DNA of 17,173 nt. Origin: JAVVSR01 sp964604875. GTDB taxonomy: Bacteria > Bacillota > Clostridia > Christensenellales > CAG-917. Location: the NCBI GenBank assembly GCA_964604875.1, contig CAZSAC010000037.1, positions 1 through 17,173 of the forward strand, written 5' to 3'. Made by a program: the position numbers and the translations under genes. The notes beneath the pieces were generated by a model, which saw nothing but the letters and a program-made list of their open reading frames with translations, searched no databases and was not told the origin of the DNA. Positions 1-7,928 of this stretch are shown in pieces (position 1 is the first letter of the stretch; the number at the start of each line of letters is the position of its first letter).

Positions 1-470
1 TTGACGGCAGATATGAAAGTGATACTTTAGCTGATAAGGATGAAGTTTTGGGCGCAATTTATTTTGTGCATAATAATCCTATTAAAGAAAAGGTTGCAAT
101 AAATAGTAGTGAGTATATGTTCTCCAGCGCAAAGGATTATAAAAACCAGTTAAGTTTTATCGATTATGACGAGCTTAAAAAACTTTTTAAAAAAGTGCCG
201 GAGCTTTCGTCGTTTGCATATTCGGATTATGAATTTCACGAAGCAAGGCCTACAGAAGACTGCGACAAGGTTTTATTGGATTTGATACGTCGCTTTAATA
301 TCACAAGCAAAAATTCGTTGCAGGACCCCGAGCTTTTAAAGACAATAATTTATGAATTACAAACTAGAAGCGGGGTTTCCTTGCGAGACGTTGCCGTATT
401 GGTAGGGCTAGATAGAGAAAAAATACGTAGAACGGCAAAAAAAATAAACTATACTCAAGCGATAAGGTAA
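1..470 (+). CDS. Y1/REP-associated transposase-like protein, C-terminal part (5' end outside window)
   Basis: The frame is open to the left edge (first complete codon at base 3), so only the last ~155 residues are present; a TTG at 48 is not the true start. The visible start DGRYESDTLADKDEVLGAIY, then FVHNNPIKEKVA, matches the end of the Y1_Tnp catalytic domain of IS200/REP-associated (RAYT) transposases, whose members usually read RYKSE...YIHxNPVKAG. These are HUH single-strand DNA transposases; the HUH metal site would lie upstream of the window. The C-terminal ~60 residues (SGVSLRDVAVLVGLDREKIR) look like a helix-turn-helix, common in the longer members. Oddity: the position of the catalytic Tyr in YIHxNP is Phe here (YFVHNNP), with a Tyr one residue earlier. 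No IS ends are visible, so it may be a domesticated single-copy gene rather than an active element. Confidence 0.8.
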   Translation, partial: DGRYESDTLADKDEVLGAIYFVHNNPIKEKVAINSSEYMFSSAKDYKNQLSFIDYDELKKLFKKVPELSSFAYSDYEFHEARPTEDCDKVLLDLIRRFNITSKNSLQDPELLKTIIYELQTRSGVSLRDVAVLVGLDREKIRRTAKKINYTQAIR

Positions 471-567
471 AAATATAGCTTAAGATACAACCTCGTATTA
501 ATTTTGTGATTTCCACAGCATAAAAACGTATACGTAAGAAAAATTATCAAATCTAAATAACTTTTCG

Positions 568-600
568 ATGGATTCTCATATGAGAATCCATTATTTTTTC
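568..600 (+). terminator. palindromic hairpin terminator after the transposase-like gene
   Basis: ATGGATTCTC (568-577), a 4-base ATAT centre, and GAGAATCCAT (582-591) form a perfect 24-bp palindrome, giving a 10-bp stem. It is followed by TATTTTTTC. The geometry fits a rho-independent terminator for the gene ending at 470, although it lies ~100 bases downstream. Because it is completely symmetric it could instead be a protein-binding site or a structure related to the Y1 transposase. Confidence 0.55.
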
Positions 601-722
601 AATTTATTTATTTTATTTGTTATTTTGACAATGGTATGCGTTTGATTGACATAATTTTAAATTCAGTAAAATAATGTGAAAATTTTTTTAGGCTGAAGTA
701 AATTTTTGGATTTAAATTGCTA

Positions 723-751
723 TTGACTTATATTGCAATTTGTATTAAAAT
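723..751 (+). promoter_or_regulatory. sigma-A-like promoter of the repeat lipoprotein gene
   Basis: TTGACT (723-728), a 17-base spacer, and TAAAAT (746-751). The predicted start near 758 gives a leader of ~50 bases before the ATG at 809. Confidence 0.6.
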
Positions 752-808
752 TATACATATCTATCTTATTTTGCGTGTACGTGCGCACATATGTAAAGGA
801 AGAAGAAT

Positions 809-3800
809 ATGAAAAATTACTCGAAAGTATTTTTGCTAGTTTTGGTTATAGTTTTGTCTTTAGGGGTTATTGCAGGTTGTAACCCGGATAATCCGTCCAC
901 TCCCGGCAACGGCGGAGGCGGTGGCGGTGGATCTTCCGCAATAAACTATAGCGTAGATTTTGTTTTGGTTGACAGCGCAATTAACGATGGAGCTGAAACA
1001 AAACTATATAATACCACAGTTTCTTTTTCAAACCTTGCGGTTGTTGGAGAAGGCGCAAAAGTGGAGGCTCCTTCAAAAGAGGCTATAGTATCAGCTAACT
1101 CTAGATCAGGGATTTTGACAACTCTGAAAGAGCAAGGGAAGGTTTTCCTTTCGTGGTATAAAGACGCTGAGCTGACAACTTTATGGAATTTTGAAAAAGA
1201 TAAGGTTGTTGATAATACGAAAATATATGCAAAGTTTGTTTTAAGGGATGACATATCCCCCGTAGTCAGCGAAAATTTGGTATTAACCGATATAAATATA
1301 GCCGACACGGATTTAAGCGCGCCGTTTAATCGTGGCATTATAAGCGAATATGCTTTCCCCAAAGCGTTTGATAATGAAAAAACGATGTTTAATTTTAATG
1401 ACGAATTCCCCGTTAATAACGGTATCTCATTTAGCGTTTTTTCAGATGAAGGGCTTACAAAGGCAGTTTCTAAAACGGCTGCTCCTTTGGTAAACGGCGA
1501 TAATATTTTCTACATAAAAATGGAAAAGAGCTATCAAGGTGTTGTTATGTCAAGAACTATTAAGTTGTTGGTAGAGCGTTCACCAATGTATTCGGTTGTT
1601 TTCTATAACGAAATTAATGAACTTCCCGTGTCGACTGCTTTATACGAAAAGGGCGCTAAGATTACCGCTCCGTCAATTTCCAGAGTAGGCAGTTCTTTTG
1701 TGGGTTGGTCAACAAATATCGGAGGTCAATCAAGTAAATATTGGAATTTTGAGACTGATACCGTAAAAGGAAATACTATTTTATACGCTGTATGGTCCAA
1801 AAATAATTATAAAGTTTCGTTGGATTTAGGCAACGACATCGGTCTTTTGCCGTATGCCGGACAAACGGAGTTTTCCATTACGTTTGACGAATCCGCCGCA
1901 GGCTTACATACATACTTAAAGGTTGGCAATGATATCGTATTGCCTCAGCACAAATATGGCACGTTTGACGGCTGGTATTACGGTGAGACAAAAGTCTTTG
2001 ATAAAAACGGTGTTGGTGTTGTTGACTGGAAGTTTGCCGAAGATGTGACATTAACTGCAAAGTGGGTTTATAAACAATATGCGGTTGAGCTTCTTTCCGA
2101 GGACGAATTGAAAGGCAGCGTATCGGGCGCAGGCAAGTTTTCATACGGGAGCCAAGTTGCTATTAAAGCGCTTCCCAAAACTGGTTTTACATTCTTAGGG
2201 TGGAAAAACACTTCCGACCCTACGGGAAATTATATTAGCACAGCGGCTGAGTATAAGTTTGAAATGACTTCTGCCACAGACCATTCTTTGACGGCTTATT
2301 TTGCCAAAACAACAGGCGCGTTAAAGCTGAACTTAAACTATACCGGAGCTCCGTCTATTGCGGATAAAACCATCATTTTCGGCAATGCAATATCTTCTGA
2401 TTTGATTATACCCGAGTCCAGAGTGGGCGCCCGTTTTGTTGGTTGGGCTTTAGAAAACGGCACTTTGGTTACCGATAGCGTCGCTGTTCCGTTGGTGAGC
2501 GAGTTGGATTATTGGGATAACGGCTTATGGACAATTTCCCAAAACTCCACAGTATCTTTGAAGGCTGTTTGGGACAATAAGTTCTCCATTCGTATTTTAA
2601 ATTCGGATGTCAACGCGGGTTCTATCAGCAGCGATATGAGCGGAAATACTGTTTCCGATAAAACAATTTCTTACGGAAGCTATTCTCTAGTAGGAAAAGA
2701 AGGTCTTTACGAATATCAAACCCAAATTACTATTGCCGCTCCCGTTGCAAATCCCGGCTATACCTTCAGCAAATGGGTAAATTTATACGGTGTGGCTTAT
2801 GCAAATAATCTAAACGATTTAGAAGCCTACTCGGCAGATGGTACTAATGCTTTTGTCAGTGGTACTGTCAATTTGGAGAACGAGATTTATTTGGTTGCAG
2901 TTTGGAATTATGATGAGATTACCGCAACCTTAGAAGTCAACGGCGGAGAAGCTTTAGAAAATGCGCAAGCGGTTGTATATTACAATCAACCCTTTGTTCT
3001 TCCAATCCCGACAATAAGCTCAGGCTTCTATTCCTTTGGCGGTTGGGTTACAAACGCTAATCCTGCTGCCGTAGCGTATGACGACTTGGATTTCGTAACC
3101 GATAAAGACGGCGCAAGTTTACAAAAGCTTACTGTCGACACCACGCTATACGCTTATTGGAAGCCCAATCAATATTCGGTGGAAATTTCCGTAAAAGACG
3201 ATATCGGCGGGACAATCGGCGGGGTTGTTACGGGCAACTATGCTTATGGAAAAACCCTTGATTTATTTGTTGCGTCCACTTCTGTAGGGTATAAATTCGA
3301 CAGTTGGGAAAAATTGGTTGGTTCCAGTTGGACAGAAATTTCAGGGGAAGACGATACATTCTCATTTTCGGTAAATGGCGCAATCGTTATCAGATGCGTG
3401 TTTAAGCCTATTGTTTCAGCAATAACGTTCGATACTTCAACGTACAAGGGTGTGACAATTGACGGGCGCAATATTGAATTTGGCGAAAAAGTTGAGACTC
3501 CGTTTGCCGTTCTAACTGCTGATAATCATTTTGACGATATTCACGGTCAACACGAATTTGTCGGCTGGTATTATACAAAACGCGGACAAGATATTACAGT
3601 CACAGAAGCAGACGGCATTTTCAAAGACGCTTGGAATATCGATGAAGAAGCTGTTGTTTTGAAGGCTAAATGGAAGTCTATATTCGTTATGTCGGGCAAT
3701 ACGTTAACAGGACTTACCGAAACGGGGCTTTTAAGGTCTAATATTATCATACCCGATGCGGTAGACAACGTCAGCGTATTGGCGATAGGAGATAACGCAT

Positions 3801-6529
3801 TTGCTCCCGCGGCGCGCAATTTAAAGAGCATTTATATTTCAACCTATATACAAACTATAGGACAAGGCGCATTCTCTTTCTGCGACAAACTGACAGACGT
3901 TAAATTCGCGCCTAACTGCGAATTGGCAACCATAGAAAGCGAAGCCTTTAAATATTGTTCATTGCTAAAGGTTTTAGACTTGCCCGAAAGCGTAAATACA
4001 ATTATTGATAAAGCCTTTATGGGTTGCTCTGCCTTAGAAACAATAACCATAAAAGGGTCTGTCGTATTGGCGCCTCTATTCGGCACAACCGAGTATGAAA
4101 ACTCTTATAGGGTTTTATATAACGGTTCTTCCTACTATGTGCCTAGCGCATTAAAAACAGTCGTTATTTCCTCAACAAGCACGATGATTGCAGAAAGCGC
4201 ATATAAAAACTGCTATGAAATTCAAACAGTTACTTTCCGTAATCCGCAAAATATTACCGCTATTGGAAATCACGCTTTTGAAAATTGCAACAATTTAACC
4301 TCGGTGGATTTAAGCGGCGTTAAGGATATTGGAACAGGCGCATTCGCTTATACCGGGCTAAATTCTACCATCGTATTAAAAGTAAACAATCTGGGTATAA
4401 ACGCATTTAAGGGCGCGGCTATAACAGGCATCGATTTATCTAAATCCGAAATAAAAGTATTGCCGATTAACGCTTTTGCAAATTGTACACAACTTGTCGA
4501 CGTGAGTTTGCCTGAAGTTGGTGTTACCACCATTTCCGACAGCGTATTTAGCGGTTGTAATTCCCTGACAACCTTGGCGGCGGCGGATATCGCCAGCGTT
4601 TTAACCATCGGAAGAGAGTCGTTTAAAAATACAGGGCTAGACGCGACAGTTATTGCAGGCTTTACAGCAATCAAAAGGGTGGGTCAAAATGCTTTCTTAG
4701 GCTCAACTTGGGATAAAGAAGAAACTCAAGATGTCATCTATGTTGGCGGTAGAGTCGCTTACGCTTATAAGGGCACTACCCCGTTTTCGATTAATGCGAC
4801 AACCATAAGTATTGCGGACGGCGCATTTACAAATATGGCGTCTGTTGCAGGAAATATTGACCTTACGGCTTGCTCTTCGTTAGAATATATCGGAGAAAAA
4901 GCATTTTCGGGCACAGCAATAACGGGTTTAATTACACCTACCGGTCTTTCAATGATTGCTACTGAAGCATTTAGAAACTGCGCGCAACTTGTGTCTGTAA
5001 ATGTAAGCGCTGATACAATCGGGCTTAGGGCATTCTATAATTGCTTATTATTAAATTCTCTTACATTGTCGGGCAACGTGAAACTGATTGGCGAGCAAGC
5101 ATTTTCTGCAGAAGGCAACGGCAACGGCATTACCGCTGTTAAGCTGCCCGTTAACTTAGCGTTCTTAGGCGCTAGCGCATTTGAAAATTGTAAAGCATTG
5201 GCGTCTTTAAGCTTTGACACTACCTTAGGCGCGGCAGAGAGTTTCTATACAAAATTTGCGGTAGACGCAACTGATAAAAATCTGATTAAGTATGACGGCG
5301 TGGCATTTTCACCGGCATTGTTTTCAATAGAAGCCTATACTTTCAGAAATACTGCGATTACAGCTGTTGAGTTACCATTCTATATTACAACTATCGGTGT
5401 AGGAGCATTTGAAAACTGCACTAAACTTACTTCGGTGAAGTTAAACGGTGACGGCGTCACAGATGAAGCGTTGAAATCCAAACTTACAGTAATTAGGGAT
5501 GAAGCGTTCCAAAACAATATACTTTTAGGAAGCATTAGCTTATCAAAAGAAGTTACCTCCATAGGCGCGTATGCGTTTGCCGATTGTAAAGTGCTACCCA
5601 CCATCAATATTGTCGGTGTAACGTATCTCTCTACTGGCGTATTTAGCGGTTGTACTTCTTTGAATATCCCGAAAGGCAACTTTAACGCGTCTATCCAAAG
5701 TATTGCCGACTACGCTTTCAAGGATTGCACAAACTTATCATCAATCGAGCTAAGCACTATTCGTCATATAGGTAAATCAGCTTTCTATGGTTGCGTTAAA
5801 CTTGAAAGTGTGAATATTCTTTCCAACGCATCTGTTGCCGAAATCGGCGATGAGGCGTTTGCCTACACGGGAATTACAAGTATCAATATTCCTAATGAAG
5901 TCAAGAAAATCGGAACAGGCGCATTTTCAGGCTGTACAAAATTGGTTGTGGTAAACATCAATACAGCTGCAAGTAAGTTGGTAAGCTTAGGCTCAAGCGC
6001 ATTCCAAGGCTGTCACTCATTAAGCTCGTTCAGCGTTCCTGCTGAGTTGAAAATTATCAGCGCAAACGCATTTGAAGATTGCACAAGTTTAACAACTATT
6101 GTAATGCATAGTGGAATTACTACCATTGATAACGATGCGTTCAACGGCTGTATTTCGTTAGCTAATTTGGAATTTGGAAGAAATATTACAACCATCGAAG
6201 ATAGAGCTTTTAAAGATTGCGATTCTTTGGTAAATATTACGCTTCCTGTCGCGCTAGTGAATATCGGTAGAGAATCATTTGCAAACTGTAATAATCTAAC
6301 CACGGTAACCGTACGCGAAAACGTAGTTTTGATAGGAAACCGCGCGTTTGCAGACAATGGCGCAATGACAGCAATAACCTTTATGGGAACGGAGCCTGCA
6401 ACGCTTGGGAACGATGTATTCTTAAACAGCAACGAAGGTGTTTTAGAAATTAAGGTACAAACGTCCTATGTAGGCAAATATAAGACTGCTTGGCCAGCGT
6501 ACGCTAATTCGATTGTGGCGTTAGGCTAA
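809..6529 (+). CDS. giant surface lipoprotein with InlB-type repeats and BspA-like leucine-rich repeats
   Basis: 1906 residues. ATG at 809 is preceded by AAAGGAAG (ribosome binding site). Residues 1-23 are a lipoprotein signal peptide (hydrophobic core 8-22) with lipobox IAGC, so Cys24 should be lipidated and the protein held on the outer face of the membrane; a Gly/Ser linker follows (residues ~34-43). Residues ~110-950 hold nine beta-grasp InlB/Listeria-Bacteroides-type repeats, each with an F-x-x-W core (near residues 113, 296, 385, 462, 545, 652, 743, 830, 917) and a closing LYAVW/LTAKW-like strand. Residues ~165-260 look like a cadherin-like beta-sandwich (GDNIFYIKME...TIKLLVER). Residues ~958-1890 hold about 34 LRR_5 (BspA/TpLRR) repeats of ~22-26 residues with the signature IGxxAFxxCxxLxxVxLP. 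There is no LPxTG or other C-terminal anchor. Such proteins are usually adhesins or host/biofilm-binding proteins; the ligand cannot be read from the sequence. It is monocistronic, with its own promoter and terminator. Confidence 0.93.
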   Translation: MKNYSKVFLLVLVIVLSLGVIAGCNPDNPSTPGNGGGGGGGSSAINYSVDFVLVDSAINDGAETKLYNTTVSFSNLAVVGEGAKVEAPSKEAIVSANSRSGILTTLKEQGKVFLSWYKDAELTTLWNFEKDKVVDNTKIYAKFVLRDDISPVVSENLVLTDINIADTDLSAPFNRGIISEYAFPKAFDNEKTMFNFNDEFPVNNGISFSVFSDEGLTKAVSKTAAPLVNGDNIFYIKMEKSYQGVVMSRTIKLLVERSPMYSVVFYNEINELPVSTALYEKGAKITAPSISRVGSSFVGWSTNIGGQSSKYWNFETDTVKGNTILYAVWSKNNYKVSLDLGNDIGLLPYAGQTEFSITFDESAAGLHTYLKVGNDIVLPQHKYGTFDGWYYGETKVFDKNGVGVVDWKFAEDVTLTAKWVYKQYAVELLSEDELKGSVSGAGKFSYGSQVAIKALPKTGFTFLGWKNTSDPTGNYISTAAEYKFEMTSATDHSLTAYFAKTTGALKLNLNYTGAPSIADKTIIFGNAISSDLIIPESRVGARFVGWALENGTLVTDSVAVPLVSELDYWDNGLWTISQNSTVSLKAVWDNKFSIRILNSDVNAGSISSDMSGNTVSDKTISYGSYSLVGKEGLYEYQTQITIAAPVANPGYTFSKWVNLYGVAYANNLNDLEAYSADGTNAFVSGTVNLENEIYLVAVWNYDEITATLEVNGGEALENAQAVVYYNQPFVLPIPTISSGFYSFGGWVTNANPAAVAYDDLDFVTDKDGASLQKLTVDTTLYAYWKPNQYSVEISVKDDIGGTIGGVVTGNYAYGKTLDLFVASTSVGYKFDSWEKLVGSSWTEISGEDDTFSFSVNGAIVIRCVFKPIVSAITFDTSTYKGVTIDGRNIEFGEKVETPFAVLTADNHFDDIHGQHEFVGWYYTKRGQDITVTEADGIFKDAWNIDEEAVVLKAKWKSIFVMSGNTLTGLTETGLLRSNIIIPDAVDNVSVLAIGDNAFAPAARNLKSIYISTYIQTIGQGAFSFCDKLTDVKFAPNCELATIESEAFKYCSLLKVLDLPESVNTIIDKAFMGCSALETITIKGSVVLAPLFGTTEYENSYRVLYNGSSYYVPSALKTVVISSTSTMIAESAYKNCYEIQTVTFRNPQNITAIGNHAFENCNNLTSVDLSGVKDIGTGAFAYTGLNSTIVLKVNNLGINAFKGAAITGIDLSKSEIKVLPINAFANCTQLVDVSLPEVGVTTISDSVFSGCNSLTTLAAADIASVLTIGRESFKNTGLDATVIAGFTAIKRVGQNAFLGSTWDKEETQDVIYVGGRVAYAYKGTTPFSINATTISIADGAFTNMASVAGNIDLTACSSLEYIGEKAFSGTAITGLITPTGLSMIATEAFRNCAQLVSVNVSADTIGLRAFYNCLLLNSLTLSGNVKLIGEQAFSAEGNGNGITAVKLPVNLAFLGASAFENCKALASLSFDTTLGAAESFYTKFAVDATDKNLIKYDGVAFSPALFSIEAYTFRNTAITAVELPFYITTIGVGAFENCTKLTSVKLNGDGVTDEALKSKLTVIRDEAFQNNILLGSISLSKEVTSIGAYAFADCKVLPTINIVGVTYLSTGVFSGCTSLNIPKGNFNASIQSIADYAFKDCTNLSSIELSTIRHIGKSAFYGCVKLESVNILSNASVAEIGDEAFAYTGITSINIPNEVKKIGTGAFSGCTKLVVVNINTAASKLVSLGSSAFQGCHSLSSFSVPAELKIISANAFEDCTSLTTIVMHSGITTIDNDAFNGCISLANLEFGRNITTIEDRAFKDCDSLVNITLPVALVNIGRESFANCNNLTTVTVRENVVLIGNRAFADNGAMTAITFMGTEPATLGNDVFLNSNEGVLEIKVQTSYVGKYKTAWPAYANSIVALG

Positions 6530-6543
6530 ACCTAAAAGAAAAT

Positions 6544-6572
6544 AAACCCTCGGCAGTTGCCGAGGGTTTTTT
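6544..6572 (+). terminator. rho-independent terminator of the repeat lipoprotein gene
   Basis: AAACCCTCGGC (6544-6554), loop AGTT, GCCGAGGGTTT (6559-6569), continuing into a run of T to 6572. The 11-bp stem has a GC-rich core. Upstream A/T-richness (TTTATTTTC on the other strand) means it may also stop transcription of the convergent antiporter gene that ends at 6594. Confidence 0.9.
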
Positions 6573-6593
6573 ATATCAAATTGATTTTAAAGT

Positions 6594-7796
6594 TTAAACA
6601 TATCTAGGGTCAAAGTTTTCCAAAACAGGGGGGATTTTTTCAGCCCTGTAGGTCAGTTTCAAAAGTATCGGCGTAAGCAAAGAACTTAAAACTATCATCA
6701 ATATTACATAGGGCATAAACGAATCTTTTAATAGCCCTGCGTCCAAACCTTTTTGCGCAGTAATCAAAATAACCTCTGCCCGAGCCATCATACCTACGCC
6801 GACCATAAGCGATTCGGTATTGCTGAATCCGCAAAGCTTTGCGCCTACGCCACAACCAACAACTTTTCCGATTAATCCAAGAATAACAAAAACAATGCCA
6901 AATGCAAAGATGCTCCAATCAAAGCCTCCCTGCAAACTGGTTTTGATGCCGACGCTTGCGAAAAAGATAGGCGCAAATATCATATAAGAACTTATGTCAA
7001 CACGATGTTCAATATAGTGCGACGTTTTTTTGTTTGCGAGCACAATCCCTGCAAAAAATGCGCCGGTAATATCTGCCAGGTTAAACCATTTTTCTGCGGC
7101 GTATGAGAAGAAAAAGCATAGCACCAAGCCAAAGATAACCATTCTGCGGTTTTTGGGATATTTTCTTTCCAAAAGCTTATAGAAGATATGAAACAAAATC
7201 CCACTGCCGATTGCAAAAAGGAAGAATAGGAATACGTTCAATATCGTCATAAAAGGGCTGACGGCATTGGGATTTTCCATTCCGATAAATATGGATAGGA
7301 TAACAAGACCTATAATGTCGTCCAAAATCGCCGCCGAAAGTATAGACGCGCCGACGCGGGTTTTGAGTTTTCCGAGTTCTTTTAATGTTGCAACCGTTAT
7401 GGTAACAGAAGTTGCGGTCAGCATAACGCCATAGTACATATTTGTGATAAGGTTTTCCCTGCTAAAGCCATAGAAGCACGACGCCGCAAGATACCCAAGC
7501 GCCAAAGGAACAATGACGCCCAATATGGTAATAACCATCGACGCCTTACCTGCCGCTTTAATTTCTTTTAAATTGGTCTCTATTCCGGCGGTAAACATTA
7601 TAAGTAAAACACCTACTTCTGCAAAGATTTCCAAAGTTTCCGAGTTGTCAACCCAACCCAAAAGAGAGGGCCCTAAGACGATACCCGCAAGCAGAGCGCC
7701 AACCACTTCAGGAACCTTAATTTTTCTCATTAACAGTCCAAGAAGTTTTGTAAAAAGCAGAATAAGTGTAATGTTTAAAATAAGTTGCAATTTCAT
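6594..7796 (-). CDS. cation/proton antiporter of the CPA2 (KefB/NapA-like) family
   Basis: About 400 residues, hydrophobic along nearly its whole length, with roughly 12-13 predicted membrane segments. Family signs, numbered from the upstream ATG at 7802: VPEVVGALLAGIVLGPSLLG (30-49), FTAGIE (70-75), TSVTITVATLKELG (131-144), and the paired acids D161-D162 in AAILDDIIGLV, matching the Asp-Asp ion-binding pair of electrogenic CPA2 exchangers. It lacks the C-terminal RCK/TrkA-N domain of Kef channels, so it is the short membrane-only form, likely exchanging Na+ or K+ for H+. Start choice: ATGs lie at 7802 and 7796; AGGA on the mRNA is only 3 bases before the first but 9 before the second, favouring 7796. 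It diverges from the flavoprotein gene and converges with the lipoprotein gene. The ion specificity is not readable. Confidence 0.88.
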   Translation of the reverse strand: MKLQLILNITLILLFTKLLGLLMRKIKVPEVVGALLAGIVLGPSLLGWVDNSETLEIFAEVGVLLIMFTAGIETNLKEIKAAGKASMVITILGVIVPLALGYLAASCFYGFSRENLITNMYYGVMLTATSVTITVATLKELGKLKTRVGASILSAAILDDIIGLVILSIFIGMENPNAVSPFMTILNVFLFFLFAIGSGILFHIFYKLLERKYPKNRRMVIFGLVLCFFFSYAAEKWFNLADITGAFFAGIVLANKKTSHYIEHRVDISSYMIFAPIFFASVGIKTSLQGGFDWSIFAFGIVFVILGLIGKVVGCGVGAKLCGFSNTESLMVGVGMMARAEVILITAQKGLDAGLLKDSFMPYVILMIVLSSLLTPILLKLTYRAEKIPPVLENFDPRYV

Positions 7797-7833
7797 ACTC
7801 ATACATCCTAAAAAAATATACTATTAATTCAAC

Positions 7834-7861
7834 ATCATACACGGAAATTAGCAAAAGTCAA
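7834..7861 (-). promoter_or_regulatory. sigma-A-like promoter of the antiporter gene
   Basis: On the minus strand, TTGACT (7861-7856), a 16-base spacer, and TATGAT (7839-7834). The predicted start near 7827 gives a ~30-base leader. Confidence 0.6.
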
Positions 7862-7883
7862 CAGAAAATATGCATTATCTAAG

Positions 7884-7912
7884 TTGAAAAATTACAATTC
7901 ATTTGTTATACT
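7884..7912 (+). promoter_or_regulatory. extended -10 sigma-A promoter of the flavoprotein gene
   Basis: TTGAAA (7884-7889), a 17-base spacer, and TATACT (7907-7912) preceded by TGT, giving an extended -10 motif. The predicted start is around 7918-7920, right at the GAGG Shine-Dalgarno (7919-7922), so the leader would be only ~10 bases. Confidence 0.75.
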
Positions 7913-7928
7913 ATCTTTGAGGTATTAT

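Larger units (their letters stand above)
471..808. other. 338-base AT-rich intergenic region
   Basis: No ORF of note. It contains a 24-bp perfect palindrome followed by a T-run (568-600), two weaker TTGACA hexamers (625-630 and 646-651; the second has TAAAAT at only 15 bases spacing), a well-spaced promoter (723-751), and an 8-bp GC-rich palindrome GTGCGCAC (781-788) just upstream of the lipoprotein ribosome binding site, which could be an operator. No tRNA, riboswitch or transposon end was recognised. Confidence 0.7.

Noticed and set aside
498..516. Rex or Crp-like operator (TTGTGATTTCCACAG)
   Set aside because: The TGTG and CACA half-sites are 5 bases apart; Rex sites need 8 between them, and the Crp-type spacing does not fit either.
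646..672. Second promoter TTGACA...TAAAAT upstream of the lipoprotein gene
   Set aside because: The spacing is only 15 bases; the site at 723-751 is better placed and better spaced.
946..6432. Numerous minus-strand ORFs of 60-140 codons opposite the lipoprotein gene
   Set aside because: They are antisense shadows of a repeat-rich gene: no ribosome binding sites, no family resemblance, and they repeat with the leucine-rich periodicity.
7884..7928. N-terminal extension of the flavoprotein from TTG 7884
   Set aside because: It overlaps the promoter, has no ribosome binding site, and precedes the natural start of the Rossmann fold by 15 unrelated residues.
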